Origin: Paenibacillus xylanilyticus
GTDB lineage: Bacteria; Bacillota; Bacilli; Paenibacillales; Paenibacillaceae
DNA length: 64,000 nt
Direction: 5' to 3'
NCBI RefSeq assembly: GCF_009664365.1
Contig: NZ_CP044310.1
Location: forward strand, 1,809,001 to 1,873,000
Shown here piece by piece: positions 54,456 to 63,520 of the stretch (position 1 is its first letter; each line of letters opens with the position of its first letter). The notes under the pieces were generated by a model that saw only the letters and a program-made list of their open reading frames with translations, searched no databases and was not told the origin of the DNA. A program made the position numbers and the translations under genes.

Positions 54456-55151
54456 ATGGATCGCCTAATCAATATTGAACCGTCTGACTTGATGAAAATA
54501 CAGGCACAGACCTTATATACGATGAACACGCAGCAGCGTCTGACTGGCATTAACGAACCGGAAGGCGGGCATGCGCCTGCCTTGTTTATTGGCATGACTT
54601 CCAGGGGCCATCTAGCTTATTACAATGAGCACCTGCCGCCAAACCTTATGGATCAGCTGGCGACTGAAGCGAAGCTTCCGCTTGACATTCCGAAGGTGCT
54701 AGGGACGATCGAGGCATATAAGCCCGTCAAGCATCTATGGATGGGGCCTGCATTTGTCTTCCGGGAGAAATGGGATAAGTGGCACTCACGTGTGCAGCTT
54801 ATTGAGCGCCATCATACGTTTTTGCTTGAAGAGCATTTTCCCGATCTCATCGGGCGATTGCATGCAAAAGCACCTGTAGTCGCTTATGTTATTGGAGATT
54901 CCGCCGTAGCCGTATGCTGCTCTGCCCGAACTTCGGAGCTGGGCGCAGAAGCGAGCCTGCATACAGTTCCTGCGTACCGTGGACATGGATATGGGGTGGA
55001 GACGGTCAAATGCTGGCAGCTCCACGTGCAAGAGAGTGGACGCATTCCTCTCTACAGTACATCCTGGGACAATCTTTCCTCACAGCAGGTGGCCCGCAAA
55101 CTGGGACTGTACCAATACGGCATGGATTTCAGCATTACGACTTCGTCATAG
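54456..55151 (+). CDS. GNAT-family acetyltransferase (longer type)
   Basis: 231 aa: an N-terminal ~120-residue region (LFIGMTSRGHLAYYNEHLPP) followed by a GNAT domain with SLHTVPAYRGHGYGVETVKC (about residues 168-187) and STSWDNLSSQQVARKLGLYQ at the end. The ATG is 1 bp after the zinc-ribbon gene stop. The layout resembles GNATs with an N-terminal extension found in Firmicutes. Substrate unknown. Confidence 0.82.
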   Translation: MDRLINIEPSDLMKIQAQTLYTMNTQQRLTGINEPEGGHAPALFIGMTSRGHLAYYNEHLPPNLMDQLATEAKLPLDIPKVLGTIEAYKPVKHLWMGPAFVFREKWDKWHSRVQLIERHHTFLLEEHFPDLIGRLHAKAPVVAYVIGDSAVAVCCSARTSELGAEASLHTVPAYRGHGYGVETVKCWQLHVQESGRIPLYSTSWDNLSSQQVARKLGLYQYGMDFSITTSS

Positions 55152-55242
55152 AGGGTGAACCCGGTGATTCGGATATATGTACAAAAGGATCTGCAACATG
55201 TCATTGAAGCTCATATCCGTATTTACCGGGAGGAGTATAATT

Positions 55243-55683
55243 ATGAAGACAGAACCTGAATATGCGCAGAATACCATTACGGGAGTACGGTTTCGAGGAA
55301 CGTTTTGCTGGTATGTAACTGAGCGGGAGTACTGGTTTTTGAACGTGGAGATGGAGGAACGGTTCGGCATCGAAATACTGAACCAGGAAACCGCTGCAGA
55401 ATTCCTGCAGGCCATTCAGGATGAGCGAGTAACCGCCGCAGAGCTGCAAGACTGTCTCTATCAATTTAGGAAGCAGCATCCAGACGGTGACGCGTGGTTG
55501 AAGTTTGTACCGTCATTCCTTGTGGATTTCGACCAAAGGCAGTTTTGCTCCATGTTTCCCGAGCCGGCGTCTTTCGAACATTACATGCCTCAAGACTGGA
55601 TTGGATCCTATACGGATTTCCTGGACCGTGTGCCAGAGGAGCAGCGGTACTGGGAAATGGATGGCAGTTCCCTGTTTCGTTAA
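55243..55683 (+). CDS. hypothetical protein
   Basis: 146 aa from ATG 55243, with GGGAGGAG 8 nt upstream; an earlier in-frame ATG (55177) lacks such a site. Alpha/beta, acidic, with many aromatics (GVRFRGTFCWYVTEREYWFL; DWIGSYTDFLDRVPEEQRYW). No signal peptide or membrane helix. I do not recognise a family. Followed by a small lipoprotein gene. Confidence 0.65.
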   Translation: MKTEPEYAQNTITGVRFRGTFCWYVTEREYWFLNVEMEERFGIEILNQETAAEFLQAIQDERVTAAELQDCLYQFRKQHPDGDAWLKFVPSFLVDFDQRQFCSMFPEPASFEHYMPQDWIGSYTDFLDRVPEEQRYWEMDGSSLFR

Positions 55684-55707
55684 ACTTTTGTTGAAAGGCG
55701 TGGTCCG

Positions 55708-56094
55708 ATGATACGCAAACATTTGGTACGCAGCCTGGTATCCCTGAGTATTGTATTTATGGTGGGAGCGTGCTCGGTTCAGCCCGAGGAACAGAGTATA
55801 TCAGGGGTGATTGAGCACAGCCTGCAGGAGATGGTTAATGAATCTGTAATCATGAGCAGCAGTAATCCTAACGATTATATTGCAGGCAGTCCGAAGGCAT
55901 ACGGTTTAATCCTGAACACCGGTGAGGAAGGGCTGAATGTGCTTTTACAGAAACTTGCGTCCAGCTCCGATAACGGCCTAAGGGAATGGATTATGGCTCA
56001 GGCAAGTACGGAGCTGCTCGGGGAGCGGAATTCCGTGAACGAGTGGAACAGTGGCAAAGACTGGCTTAGACAGTATAAAATGAGTGAAGAATAG
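55708..56094 (+). CDS. small lipoprotein
   Basis: 128 aa. Lipobox LSIVFMVGACSVQPEEQ gives a lipidated Cys near residue 22. The mature part is helical (VIEHSLQEMVNESVIM; YGLILNTGEEGLNVLLQKLA; LREWIMAQASTELLG), resembling a single HEAT-like unit. ATG with AAAGGCGTGG upstream. Function unknown. Confidence 0.72.
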   Translation: MIRKHLVRSLVSLSIVFMVGACSVQPEEQSISGVIEHSLQEMVNESVIMSSSNPNDYIAGSPKAYGLILNTGEEGLNVLLQKLASSSDNGLREWIMAQASTELLGERNSVNEWNSGKDWLRQYKMSEE

Positions 56095-56192
56095 TAATTC
56101 TCAACAACAATCCTCACCTCCAGTCATCATGAGCAGGAAATACAGGTTCCTGGACCTGGTACCCAAAAGAATACGTTATAGAGGTGAAACCC

Positions 56193-56975
56193 TTGAATAA
56201 GAAAATTGCATTTTTTGACTCGGGCATCGGCGGTTTAACCGTCCTGCATGAAGCTTTACAGCAGCTGCCTGAAGAACAGTTTTTGTATTATGCAGATACG
56301 CTTCATGTCCCCTACGGAACCAAATCGGCCGATGAAGTAAGAGGGCATGTCTTTGATTGCGCGGAAGCGATCGTGCGGGAACATGTAAAAGCAATCGTGA
56401 TTGCCTGCAACACGGCGACAAGTCTGGCGGTAAAGGATTTGCGTGCCAGGTATGATATCCCGGTCATCGGAATGGAGCCTGCGGTGAAGCCGGCCGTAGA
56501 GATGAATCGTGAAAGCGGGAGAAGAGTTCTTGTATTTGCAACGGCACTAACCTTGAGTCAGAGCAAATATAACGAACTCGTTTCCCGTGTGGATGACCAT
56601 CATAGTGTGGATTCCATGCCACTGCCTGAAATCGTGGAATGGTGTGAACAGCTGGATTTTGATCCGGAAAAAAGTGCTGCGTATTTTCGCCGGAAGCTGG
56701 CTGATCTGGATTTGGATTCATACGGTACGGTTGTACTTGGTTGTACACATTATCCGTTCTATTCAGATATTCTCCGGACTGTACTTCCGGATCATGTACA
56801 GATTATTGATGGCAGTACAGGCACGGTCAACCGTCTGAAGCAATTGCTTGAGTTGACGGAACAGCATGGGAAGAGACCGGAGGAGCAGGTTACATTTTTG
56901 AGTTCAGGAGGACAATTGGAGGATCAGGAGAAAATGAAGGCTGCTCTTCGTTATCTTGACGCGATGTCCAGATGA
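56193..56975 (+). CDS. murI: glutamate racemase
   Basis: 260 aa from TTG 56193, with AGAGGTG 6 nt upstream; GTG 56184 lies inside that site. Interconverts L- and D-glutamate for peptidoglycan. Family motifs are IAFFDSGIGGLTVLHEAL at the start (catalytic Asp), VIACNTATSLAVK (first catalytic Cys, about residue 75) and VVLGCTHYPFYSDIL (second Cys, about residue 186). Length is normal. A histidine phosphatase gene follows 25 bp after its stop. Confidence 0.94.
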   Translation: MNKKIAFFDSGIGGLTVLHEALQQLPEEQFLYYADTLHVPYGTKSADEVRGHVFDCAEAIVREHVKAIVIACNTATSLAVKDLRARYDIPVIGMEPAVKPAVEMNRESGRRVLVFATALTLSQSKYNELVSRVDDHHSVDSMPLPEIVEWCEQLDFDPEKSAAYFRRKLADLDLDSYGTVVLGCTHYPFYSDILRTVLPDHVQIIDGSTGTVNRLKQLLELTEQHGKRPEEQVTFLSSGGQLEDQEKMKAALRYLDAMSR

Positions 56976-57000
56976 GCTGTAACAGAGGGAGGAGAGAATC

Positions 57001-57552
57001 CTGCAATCGATCTACCTCATTCGTCACGCCAAGGCAGCAGGACAGGAGCCGAATGCCGAACTTACAGTTGATGGTCTTCGTCAGGCAGAGCGTTTGGCGG
57101 AGAAACTTGCTGTTCATCCCATTGCTTACATTGTCTCCAGTCCGTGGAAAAGAGCGCTCCAGACGGCAGCACCGCTCGCCAGAGCTGCATCTCAACATAT
57201 ACATACCGATGAGCGTCTTCAGGAAAGAGTGCTCAGCACTCGCCATCTGGAGAACTGGATGGAAATGCTGGAACGGACATATACGGATGAGAACTTCGCA
57301 GAAGAAGGCGGAGAGTCGTCACGCATCGCGACCGCACGTGGGATGGAAGTGCTGGAGGAATGCTGGAGTCGCCCGGAGCAATCTGCGGCTGTTATTACTC
57401 ATGGCAACATGCTATCTCTGCTCCTTCGCCATTATCAAAGATCCTTTGGTTACGAAGAGTGGAGGCTGCTAACCAATCCCGATGTGTATGTGCTGGAACG
57501 GCAGCGAGGAGAGCAGGGGCCACCATCCATTCGCAGAATATGGACAGATTAA
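57001..57552 (+). CDS. histidine phosphatase family protein with probable CTG start
   Basis: 183 aa if read from CTG 57001. The RHG-type motif SIYLIRHAKAAGQEP lies right at the N-terminus and would be lost if translation began at the TTG 57094. GGGAGGAGAG lies 4-10 nt before the CTG, and no ATG, GTG or TTG is available in that position. The rest shows SSPWKRALQTAAPLA (second Arg), the acid region VLSTRHLENW and AVITHGNMLSLLL (second His). The family removes phosphate via a phosphohistidine. It follows murI by 25 bp. Confidence 0.82.
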   Translation: MQSIYLIRHAKAAGQEPNAELTVDGLRQAERLAEKLAVHPIAYIVSSPWKRALQTAAPLARAASQHIHTDERLQERVLSTRHLENWMEMLERTYTDENFAEEGGESSRIATARGMEVLEECWSRPEQSAAVITHGNMLSLLLRHYQRSFGYEEWRLLTNPDVYVLERQRGEQGPPSIRRIWTD

Positions 57553-57557
57553 ACAAC

Positions 57558-57604
57558 AAAGAGTGCTCCAGCGATCATCTACATCGGCTAGAACACTCTT
57601 TTTC
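57558..57604. terminator. Rho-independent terminator between phosphatase and DUF423 genes
   Basis: AAAGAGTG-c-TCcAGC pairs with GCTaGA-a-CACTCTTT around a 14-nt loop, followed by TTTTCG on + and an A/T tract on the minus side. Serves both convergent genes. Confidence 0.8.
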
Positions 57605-57623
57605 GTTTACAATCCGTTCTGTA

Positions 57624-57986
57624 TTACAGAACGGCAATGATGACCATGACCCATCCGGCAAGGAATGCGACTCCGCCAAGCGGAGTAATTGCACCAAGTT
57701 TGCGGACACCCGTTATGCTCAGTGCATAGAGACTGCCCGAAAATAGAAGGATGCCTGCGAACAGCAGCCATCCGGCTGCCATAATGAGCGAAGACTGTTC
57801 CAGGCGGTCCGCAATCAGGCCCAGAAGGATCAATCCGAGACCGTGGGCAATGTGATACTGAACTCCGGTTTCGTATATTTTGATCATGTCTGCAGATAAT
57901 TTTCGCTTGAGCGCGTGAGCACCGAACGCTCCGAGAGCTACGGCGAGAAACATCATGATACTACCGAGTACAACCAAGGTTTGCAT
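57624..57986 (-). CDS. DUF423 domain-containing membrane protein
   Basis: 120 aa, four hydrophobic helices. The family signature VALGAFGAHALKRKLS and YETGVQYHIAHGLGLILLGL is complete. Small DUF423 proteins (YwdK type) are integral membrane proteins of unknown function. ATG with AAAGGAGACAA 7 nt upstream. Upstream of it on the same strand is coaA, 62 bp away. Confidence 0.93.
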   Translation of the reverse strand: MQTLVVLGSIMMFLAVALGAFGAHALKRKLSADMIKIYETGVQYHIAHGLGLILLGLIADRLEQSSLIMAAGWLLFAGILLFSGSLYALSITGVRKLGAITPLGGVAFLAGWVMVIIAVL

Positions 57987-58047
57987 AGGCTATTGTCTCC
58001 TTTAGTAGAGGGGTAGTTGGATCTTCGGTACAGCTTGCTGACAGCAA

Positions 58048-58977
58048 TTACAGTTTGCGCAGTTTAATGTGCTGAATCGAGTGGTCGGCTTCTTTTCTTA
58101 AGATTAATCTGGCACGACCCTTGGTTGGCAAAATGTTCTCGTGCAGATTCTTGGCGTTAATGTCCTGCCAGATCTGACTGGCCGTCAGTACAGCTTCCTC
58201 TTCACCAATGTTGGCAAAGCGGTCATGGAAGAAGGAATCTGCATTCTGGAATGCAGTGCTGCGCAGCAGCTTGAAACGTTCAATGTACCAATGACGGATG
58301 TGCTCCTCTTCTGCATCAATATAGATGGAAAAGTCAAAAAAATCGCTGACAAGCAGCGGTGTTTCCTTTTTCACCTGCAGGACATTAATGCCTTCAATAA
58401 TCAGGATGTCCGGTTGGCAGATCGTTTGCTCTTCTCCTTGAATGACATCATACGCAAGGTGGGAATACACTGGAGCTTTCACTTCCGGTTTACCCGATTT
58501 TACATCGCCCATGAACTGAATAAGAGATTTGATATCATAACTTTCGGGGAATCCCTTCCGGTTCATGATGCCTTTCTCTTCCAGTATGGCATTGGGATAT
58601 AGAAAACCGTCGGTCGTAACGAGGTCAACCTTGGGTTTGTTTTTACCTCTGGCGAGCATGGCCTGGAGCAAACGGGCTGTCGTGCTTTTGCCCACGGCAA
58701 CACTGCCCCCAATTCCGATGATGTAGGGAGCGGGAGATTGTTCCTTTTTTAAAAAAGAAGCCGTTAATCGATTCAATTCACGTGAAACTCTTGCATATAA
58801 GTCAATAAAGTGGGTAAGTGGTAAATAAATATCCTCCACTTCCTGAATGGATACTTCTTCATTCAATCCCTTTAGTTGTTCCAATTCGGCTTCCGTCAGT
58901 GGAAGGGTGGTCTGATGTTCTTTCAGTTCAGCCCATTCCTTGCGGTTAAACTCGATGTAAGGAGAGTATAAATTCAT
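58048..58977 (-). CDS. coaA: type I pantothenate kinase
   Basis: 309 aa from ATG 58977 ([15 protein letters not shown]), which aligns with the start of B. subtilis CoaA. A TTG at 59043 with AAGGTG upstream would add 22 residues. The enzyme phosphorylates pantothenate in the first step of CoA synthesis. P-loop [20 protein letters not shown] (about residue 80), [13 protein letters not shown] (metal Asp), [14 protein letters not shown] and [20 protein letters not shown] are conserved. The ribosome binding site for the ATG is weak (AAAGCGGGA). Confidence 0.92.
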   Translation of the reverse strand: MNLYSPYIEFNRKEWAELKEHQTTLPLTEAELEQLKGLNEEVSIQEVEDIYLPLTHFIDLYARVSRELNRLTASFLKKEQSPAPYIIGIGGSVAVGKSTTARLLQAMLARGKNKPKVDLVTTDGFLYPNAILEEKGIMNRKGFPESYDIKSLIQFMGDVKSGKPEVKAPVYSHLAYDVIQGEEQTICQPDILIIEGINVLQVKKETPLLVSDFFDFSIYIDAEEEHIRHWYIERFKLLRSTAFQNADSFFHDRFANIGEEEAVLTASQIWQDINAKNLHENILPTKGRARLILRKEADHSIQHIKLRKL

Positions 58978-59173
58978 GAGATCCCGCTTTCTGTATGTAA
59001 TGTAATCAGTGACACAATCTTTAGTGTACCAAATTTCAGGCAACTGACAACACCTTTACATTTGCAAATTTGTTATGCCGTCCGGGCGAAGAAGAAAAAG
59101 TGAAGTGATAACGGGACAATTTGTACCAGTATATGTAAAAGTCGAAGTATACCATGCGGAAGGGTGACAGCAA

Positions 59174-59959
59174 ATGATCGTATATGAGAGAGAGCATGAT
59201 TTTGTTTTGACCGCACAGCATGAGCATGGACAAGTAGCCGGCGTGATGGCTTCCCACTGGAAAGATGAGCTGCTTGCTGATTCCCGTCACCGGGAGGAGC
59301 TTATTCTTGCAGCAAGAGAACATGACCGTGGCTGGATTGAGCTGGATTCCGCCCCTTTTTGGAATGATTACAGCCAGTCCCCGTATTCGTTTCGGGATTT
59401 CCCGCTACGTCCACGTTTTGTATTTTACCAAAAAGGAATTGAAGAAGTCCGTGAAAAAAGTCTGTATGCCGGGCTATTGTGCAGCATGATGTACACGGAG
59501 CTATTTCAGAACACCTTGGGTGCTAACCCTATCGATGATGATGATATCAGGGAATATTTGAAGAAAGAACAACGATTTCAGGAAGATTGGCAGCAGCAGC
59601 TCGGCGGCGGAGATGAACTCAAGCTCAGATTGCAAGGCGACCTGGAGATCATGTTATTCTGTGATCAGCTAAGCCTTTTTCTCTGTATGGAGGAGCCGGG
59701 AACCCCCGCATCGCGCTATGATTTTTTTGCAGAGGGACTAAGCTGCACCTTCGATGCCTGTGGGAGAGAACCGATTCGGGCTGAATGGATCTCAGGTGAT
59801 AAAGTAGGACTCTCTTACTTTCCATTTACTCAGGAATTCACAGTTGGTCTGCCTTACAAGTCGGTGCCCAAAGCAAGTATTCGCAAATTTGGCCTGCTTC
59901 AGGCTTATCGTCGTGCCGAGTGGAAAGAACGCAGAGTATTGATTACAAGTATGGACTGA
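59174..59959 (+). CDS. DUF3891 family protein
   Basis: 261 aa. Family pattern: VYEREHDFVLTAQHEHGQVA at the start, HREELILAAREHDRGWIELD (conserved His/Asp pairs, metal-site-like), and RFVFYQKGIEEV. Conserved histidines and acidic residues suggest a metal-dependent HD-like helical fold (inference). ATG 59174 with a weak GGAAGGGTGACAG upstream. It is divergent from coaA. Function unknown. Confidence 0.88.
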   Translation: MIVYEREHDFVLTAQHEHGQVAGVMASHWKDELLADSRHREELILAAREHDRGWIELDSAPFWNDYSQSPYSFRDFPLRPRFVFYQKGIEEVREKSLYAGLLCSMMYTELFQNTLGANPIDDDDIREYLKKEQRFQEDWQQQLGGGDELKLRLQGDLEIMLFCDQLSLFLCMEEPGTPASRYDFFAEGLSCTFDACGREPIRAEWISGDKVGLSYFPFTQEFTVGLPYKSVPKASIRKFGLLQAYRRAEWKERRVLITSMD

Positions 59960-59980
59960 ATCATTCAGGATTAATAGCAG

Positions 59981-60023
59981 GCCTCGAAGATAAATTCGAG
60001 GTCTGTTTTGCTTTTGTTTTTTT
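59981..60023 (+). terminator. Rho-independent terminator after DUF3891 gene
   Basis: GCCTCGAA-gataaa-TTCGAGGT (8 bp, one G-T pair) followed by a broken T-rich tract TGTTTTGCTTTTGTTTTTTT. Confidence 0.8.
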
Positions 60024-60108
60024 ATCCTGGCGAAGAGGCAGGAAAATTCAAGGGATGACCAGAAATGTTAATGTACAACCAAGGGAGAACAGCGGCAGGA
60101 GGATAATG

Positions 60109-60603
60109 ATGAGTACCAGAATTGACATATTTACGATGTGTATGGTGTGGGACAAGCACAATGGCAAGGTTTTGTTGATGAACAGACCTGATCGTAAGGG
60201 GTTTCCAGGATATATTGCACCGGGGGGCAAGGTAGATTTCCCGGAAAGCATTGTGGACGGAGCCATGAGGGAAGTGAAGGAAGAAACGGGACTTGAGGTC
60301 CGTGAGATTACATACAAAGGGTTGGATGAGTTTTGTGATCCCGAGCAGGGACTGCGCTATATGGTTTTTAATTATTTGGCCACTTCTTTTGAAGGTGAAT
60401 TATTGCAGGATCCGCCTGAAGGTGAATTGCTGTGGGTCCCGGTGGAACAGGCGCTTGAACTGCCTATGCAGGATTGGTTTGCAGAACGATTCCCGCGCTT
60501 CTTTCAAGAAGGTACTTTCGAGCGAAGCGTGATTTGGGAAAAGTCGACGAACCTTACGCTAAAAGAAACGTTTATGATGTATACCGATGCGGTATTGAGA
60601 TAG
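60109..60603 (+). CDS. NUDIX hydrolase (8-oxo-dGTPase-like)
   Basis: 164 aa from ATG 60109, 6 nt after AGGAGG; ATG 60106 is too close to the site. Complete Nudix box: G-K-V-D-F-P-E-S ... REVKEETGLEV (about residues 42-64). The MVWDKHNGKVLLMNRPDRKG start is like MutT/8-oxo-dGTP diphosphatase homologues. Removes a nucleoside diphosphate linkage; substrate not provable from sequence. Confidence 0.9.
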   Translation: MSTRIDIFTMCMVWDKHNGKVLLMNRPDRKGFPGYIAPGGKVDFPESIVDGAMREVKEETGLEVREITYKGLDEFCDPEQGLRYMVFNYLATSFEGELLQDPPEGELLWVPVEQALELPMQDWFAERFPRFFQEGTFERSVIWEKSTNLTLKETFMMYTDAVLR

Positions 60604-60652
60604 AGATAGAGAGCAGTGAAAATGATAAGGAGTGCCATAGGGAGATGAAATA

Positions 60653-61027
60653 ATGGGATACCAAGAAGCGCTTGAGGGATACATCGCAGCAACGAATACA
60701 CATGATTTTGATGAGGTGAGCAAATGGGTTTCGGCCGATGCGGTGTATTGGTTTACAGGCACCTCCTGCACCACAAAGGAAGCCATTCGTTCCTATTTTG
60801 AACAGGCTTGGGACATGGTAAAAGAAGAAGTATATACAGCAGAAGATCTCTCCTGGATTGCGGTGAGTGAGACACAGGCTGTCTGCATCTACACCTATCA
60901 TTGGGAAGGTATTTACCAAGGGAAGCCGGCTTCCGGGAACGGTCGAGCGACGAATGTGTTTGCTACTGGGCCGGATGGAGAATGGAAGTTAATTCATGAG
61001 CATCTAAGCGCAGGGGAAAGACGGTAA
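60653..61027 (+). CDS. NTF2-like/SnoaL-like protein
   Basis: 124 aa, one cone-like alpha+beta fold of the nuclear-transport-factor-2 superfamily: ALEGYIAATNTHDFDEVSKW, WFTGTSCTTKEAIRSYFEQA, and the C-terminal EWKLIHEHLS. These small domains serve as enzymes or binding proteins. ATG with a GGGAGATG-type site upstream. Function unknown. Spaced 49 bp after the NUDIX gene. Confidence 0.85.
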   Translation: MGYQEALEGYIAATNTHDFDEVSKWVSADAVYWFTGTSCTTKEAIRSYFEQAWDMVKEEVYTAEDLSWIAVSETQAVCIYTYHWEGIYQGKPASGNGRATNVFATGPDGEWKLIHEHLSAGERR

Positions 61028-61169
61028 AACTTTACCAAAGAAATCATGAATGCGGTAGGGTTAAGAACGTACTAGGGACTAGAACAGAATGTATCATCCA
61101 TTTCTATGTATCTGTATCCATATATTGTGATATAATGAGGTTTGCTTTTTTTGGAGGGAGAGGTGAGCA

Positions 61170-61592
61170 ATGAGAATCTCGTACCGATCGAATTTGGACG
61201 GAATTGGCGTGGAACAACTGAGCGAACATTTTTTTGATGGCTGGCCCAATCCACCGTCGAAGGCGACTTTTTTGAGACTGTTGGAGCAATCGTATGCAGC
61301 CGAGCTTGCAGTGGATGATGAGACAGGGATGGTCATAGGCTTTATTCAAGCTATTTCGGATGGGGTGCTTAGTGCATACATTCCATTACTGGAAGTGGTG
61401 CCGGAGTTCCAAGGTAAGGGGATTGGGACAACGCTAACAGAGAGGATGCTGAAGAGGCTCCAGGGTTTGTACATGATCGATCTGTTATGTGATACCGAAA
61501 CGCAGCCTTTCTATGAGAAGCAGGGAATGCGCAGAGCCAGCGGCATGATGGTTCGCCATTATTCCAATCAGAATGGAGCAGCGTACTTATAG
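61170..61592 (+). CDS. GNAT-family N-acetyltransferase
   Basis: 140 aa. Motif A PEFQGKGIGTTLTERMLKRL (about residues 73-92) and the C-terminal FYEKQGMRRASGMM. ATG with GGAGGGAGAGG upstream and a TATAAT-containing promoter region about 40 bp before it. Substrate unknown. Confidence 0.87.
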   Translation: MRISYRSNLDGIGVEQLSEHFFDGWPNPPSKATFLRLLEQSYAAELAVDDETGMVIGFIQAISDGVLSAYIPLLEVVPEFQGKGIGTTLTERMLKRLQGLYMIDLLCDTETQPFYEKQGMRRASGMMVRHYSNQNGAAYL

Positions 61593-61785
61593 TAAATAGA
61601 GTTATAAGATGTTTCGATACGACTTCGATACGACCGGATTAACAGAGAAGGCAAGATGTATTTTGCTATTGATCCTAATGCCAACGTGTGACGAGAATCA
61701 TCCAAATTTAGCATTTAAGCTGATACATAGGCTTCTGCAAACGGGCCGTAAATGAATATTGTACGATGAAAAGGTGGAGATCCGC

Positions 61786-62271
61786 ATGAGACTAACGTTC
61801 CGAATACTGGATTGGGAAGAGGAGAAGCCCTATGAACTTTTGCTAATGGCTGATCCCTCCAAAGCCAAAGTAGACGAATATTTAAGTCGTGGTCTATGTT
61901 TTATCGCCGAATATGAGGGCGAGATGGTAGGCGAGTTTGTTTTGCTTAAGACCCGGCCCGAGACTGTTGAGATTGTTAATATTGCCGTTCAGGAAGAATT
62001 ACAGGGACAAGGCGTCGGCAAGCACATGATTAAGGAAGCGATTGAAGCAGCGGGCAGGCTGGGCTGTCGTACTGTCGAGATCGGAACTGGCAATTCCAGT
62101 TTTCATCAGTTGAAGCTGTATCAGCGCTGCGGTTTTCGCATTATAGGAGTTGATCGAGACTATTTTGTAAGACATTACGATGAAGAGATTATCGAGGACG
62201 GTATTCGCTGCGTGGATATGATCCGCCTGGCGGTGGACTTGGATACTCTAGTGGAGGAAAACAACAAGTGA
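61786..62271 (+). CDS. GNAT-family N-acetyltransferase
   Basis: 161 aa from ATG 61786, with GGTGGAGATC upstream; a TTG at 61759 lies before the site. Motif A QEELQGQGVGKHMIKEAIEA (about residues 68-87), preceded by the strand EIVNIAV and followed by QRCGFRIIG. Its stop overlaps the following cupin start (GTGA). Confidence 0.87.
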   Translation: MRLTFRILDWEEEKPYELLLMADPSKAKVDEYLSRGLCFIAEYEGEMVGEFVLLKTRPETVEIVNIAVQEELQGQGVGKHMIKEAIEAAGRLGCRTVEIGTGNSSFHQLKLYQRCGFRIIGVDRDYFVRHYDEEIIEDGIRCVDMIRLAVDLDTLVEENNK

Positions 62272-62624
62272 GAATTTATCGGTTAGCACCTGAAAATGCG
62301 CGAATCGTTACGGCTTTTGGAAGTAGTGGAGCAGAAATTACGCGAATACTTCGAAACACCTCGGGTTTCCAGGTATCTTATCTCAAACTCACTGGCGGCG
62401 GAGAATTGGGTCTTCATCCGGCTGTTGGGGAGCAGGTGTTTCTGGTACTTGAAGGTGAAGGCTGGGTTGAAGGTGAAACGGGGGAACGTATAGTTATCCA
62501 AGCTGGAGAAGCTGCATTCTGGATGGACGGTGAGAACCATCGTTCCGGTTCGGAGCATGGGTTAACAGCCATGTTGATCGAAGGAAGTGAGCTGGATATT
62601 CGTTTGTCCTTGCATGCTAAATGA
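62268..62624 (+). CDS. cupin-domain protein
   Basis: 118 aa from GTG. Single cupin barrel: GGGELGLHPAVGEQVFLVLE (metal-site region 1 with His and Glu), GEAAFWMDGENHRSGSEHG (motif 2 with His). One typical metal ligand (the second His of HxH) appears replaced. It overlaps the GNAT gene by 4 bp. Substrate unknown. Confidence 0.86.
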   Translation: MRIYRLAPENARIVTAFGSSGAEITRILRNTSGFQVSYLKLTGGGELGLHPAVGEQVFLVLEGEGWVEGETGERIVIQAGEAAFWMDGENHRSGSEHGLTAMLIEGSELDIRLSLHAK

Positions 62625-62648
62625 ATCTGAAAAGGGGGAGGTGAAGCC

Positions 62649-62783
62649 TTGAGTATGCTCTGGGTGGTCGTCATTATAACGGGGTTAATCTTCACTCCAT
62701 CGTTTTATCAGATGAATAAGCGGATACGACAATTGGAGGAACAGGTCAGATACCTCACGGATGAAAGAAGGAATCATTCATGA
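62649..62783 (+). CDS. 44-aa membrane protein with coiled-coil tail
   Basis: TTG 62649 with AGGGGGAGG 6-9 nt upstream opens 44 codons ending at TGA 62781-62783. One hydrophobic helix (MLWVVVIITGLIFTPSFYQM) is followed by a charged heptad-like tail (NKRIRQLEEQVRYLTDERRN). Its stop overlaps the ATG of the NUDIX gene (ATGA), which supports translation as part of the GNAT-cupin-NUDIX operon. Function unknown. Confidence 0.7.
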   Translation: MSMLWVVVIITGLIFTPSFYQMNKRIRQLEEQVRYLTDERRNHS

Positions 62784-63211
62784 ATCAACATACACATCTG
62801 GGGGTATACGGTCTTATTCGATGGGGCGACAAGATATTGTTAATTCATAAAGCACGAGGGGCATATAAAGGTCATTGGGATCTGCCTGGTGGCAGGCTGG
62901 AATTCGGAGAACAGCCGGAGACCGCCCTGCACCGCGAGATTGAAGAAGAAACGGGACTTACAGATGTGCAGGTGACTATTCGGACTGCGGAATCCACTGT
63001 TGTGCATTGGGTGTATCAGGGAATGCCTGAGGAGCTTTATCATATCGGTATTTTGTATGATGTGCAGTTGAAGTCGGACAAGCAGGCAAGTGAGATCAGG
63101 AAAGAACCGGATGGGGAAGATTCATTGGGTGCCGCTTGGTTTGCAATGGAGCAGGTTCAGCAGCTCTCCTTAACACCATTTGCCTCACATATGATTTTTG
63201 AACGTAGTTAA
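62780..63211 (+). CDS. NUDIX hydrolase
   Basis: 143 aa. Nudix box GGRLEFGEQPETALHREIEE and ETGLTD (about residues 36-61). The LGVYGLIRWGDKILLIHKAR start is typical of ADP-ribose/NTP-type Nudix proteins. Its ATG overlaps the stop of the 44-aa membrane protein. Substrate unknown. Confidence 0.9.
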   Translation: MNQHTHLGVYGLIRWGDKILLIHKARGAYKGHWDLPGGRLEFGEQPETALHREIEEETGLTDVQVTIRTAESTVVHWVYQGMPEELYHIGILYDVQLKSDKQASEIRKEPDGEDSLGAAWFAMEQVQQLSLTPFASHMIFERS

Positions 63212-63368
63212 GAGCCAGGATTGGATATCGGGATACATGTAATAGGTACGGCAGCGTTTTAAAAGAAACCCATAGGTAGACCCAATGGTTATATATTGCC
63301 AGGTGAAGCGAGCGTACGGTATAATTTGGATATATGTTGATTGGGATCCCGCAATGGGATTTAGCGAT

Positions 63369-63398
63369 TTGGAATATGAAAAAGAACTACACTATAAT
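63369..63398 (+). promoter_or_regulatory. promoter upstream of tRNA-Pro
   Basis: TTGGAA (63369-63374), 18-bp spacer, TATAAT (63393-63398), about 25 bp before the tRNA 5' end. A second pair, TTGCCA with 18-bp spacer and TATAAT, lies at 63296-63325. Confidence 0.6.
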
Positions 63399-63422
63399 TC
63401 GCGAATTCAATTTGCTATTTAT

Positions 63423-63496
63423 CGGGGTATAGCGCAGCCTGGTAGCGCGCACCCTTGGGGTGGGTGAGGTCGTGGGTTCAAATCCCGCTACTCCGA
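63423..63496 (+). tRNA. tRNA-Pro, anticodon GGG
   Basis: 74 nt, full cloverleaf: acceptor CGGGGTA/TACTCCG (one G-T pair), D-arm GCGC-agcctggta-GCGC, anticodon stem CACCC/GGGTG with loop TTGGGGT (anticodon GGG), T-arm GTGGG-TTCAAAT-CCCGC and discriminator A. CCA is not encoded. Reads proline codons CCC and CCU. Confidence 0.93.
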
Positions 63497-63520
63497 TTCG
63501 AAACGGTACACCGAAGCGAA

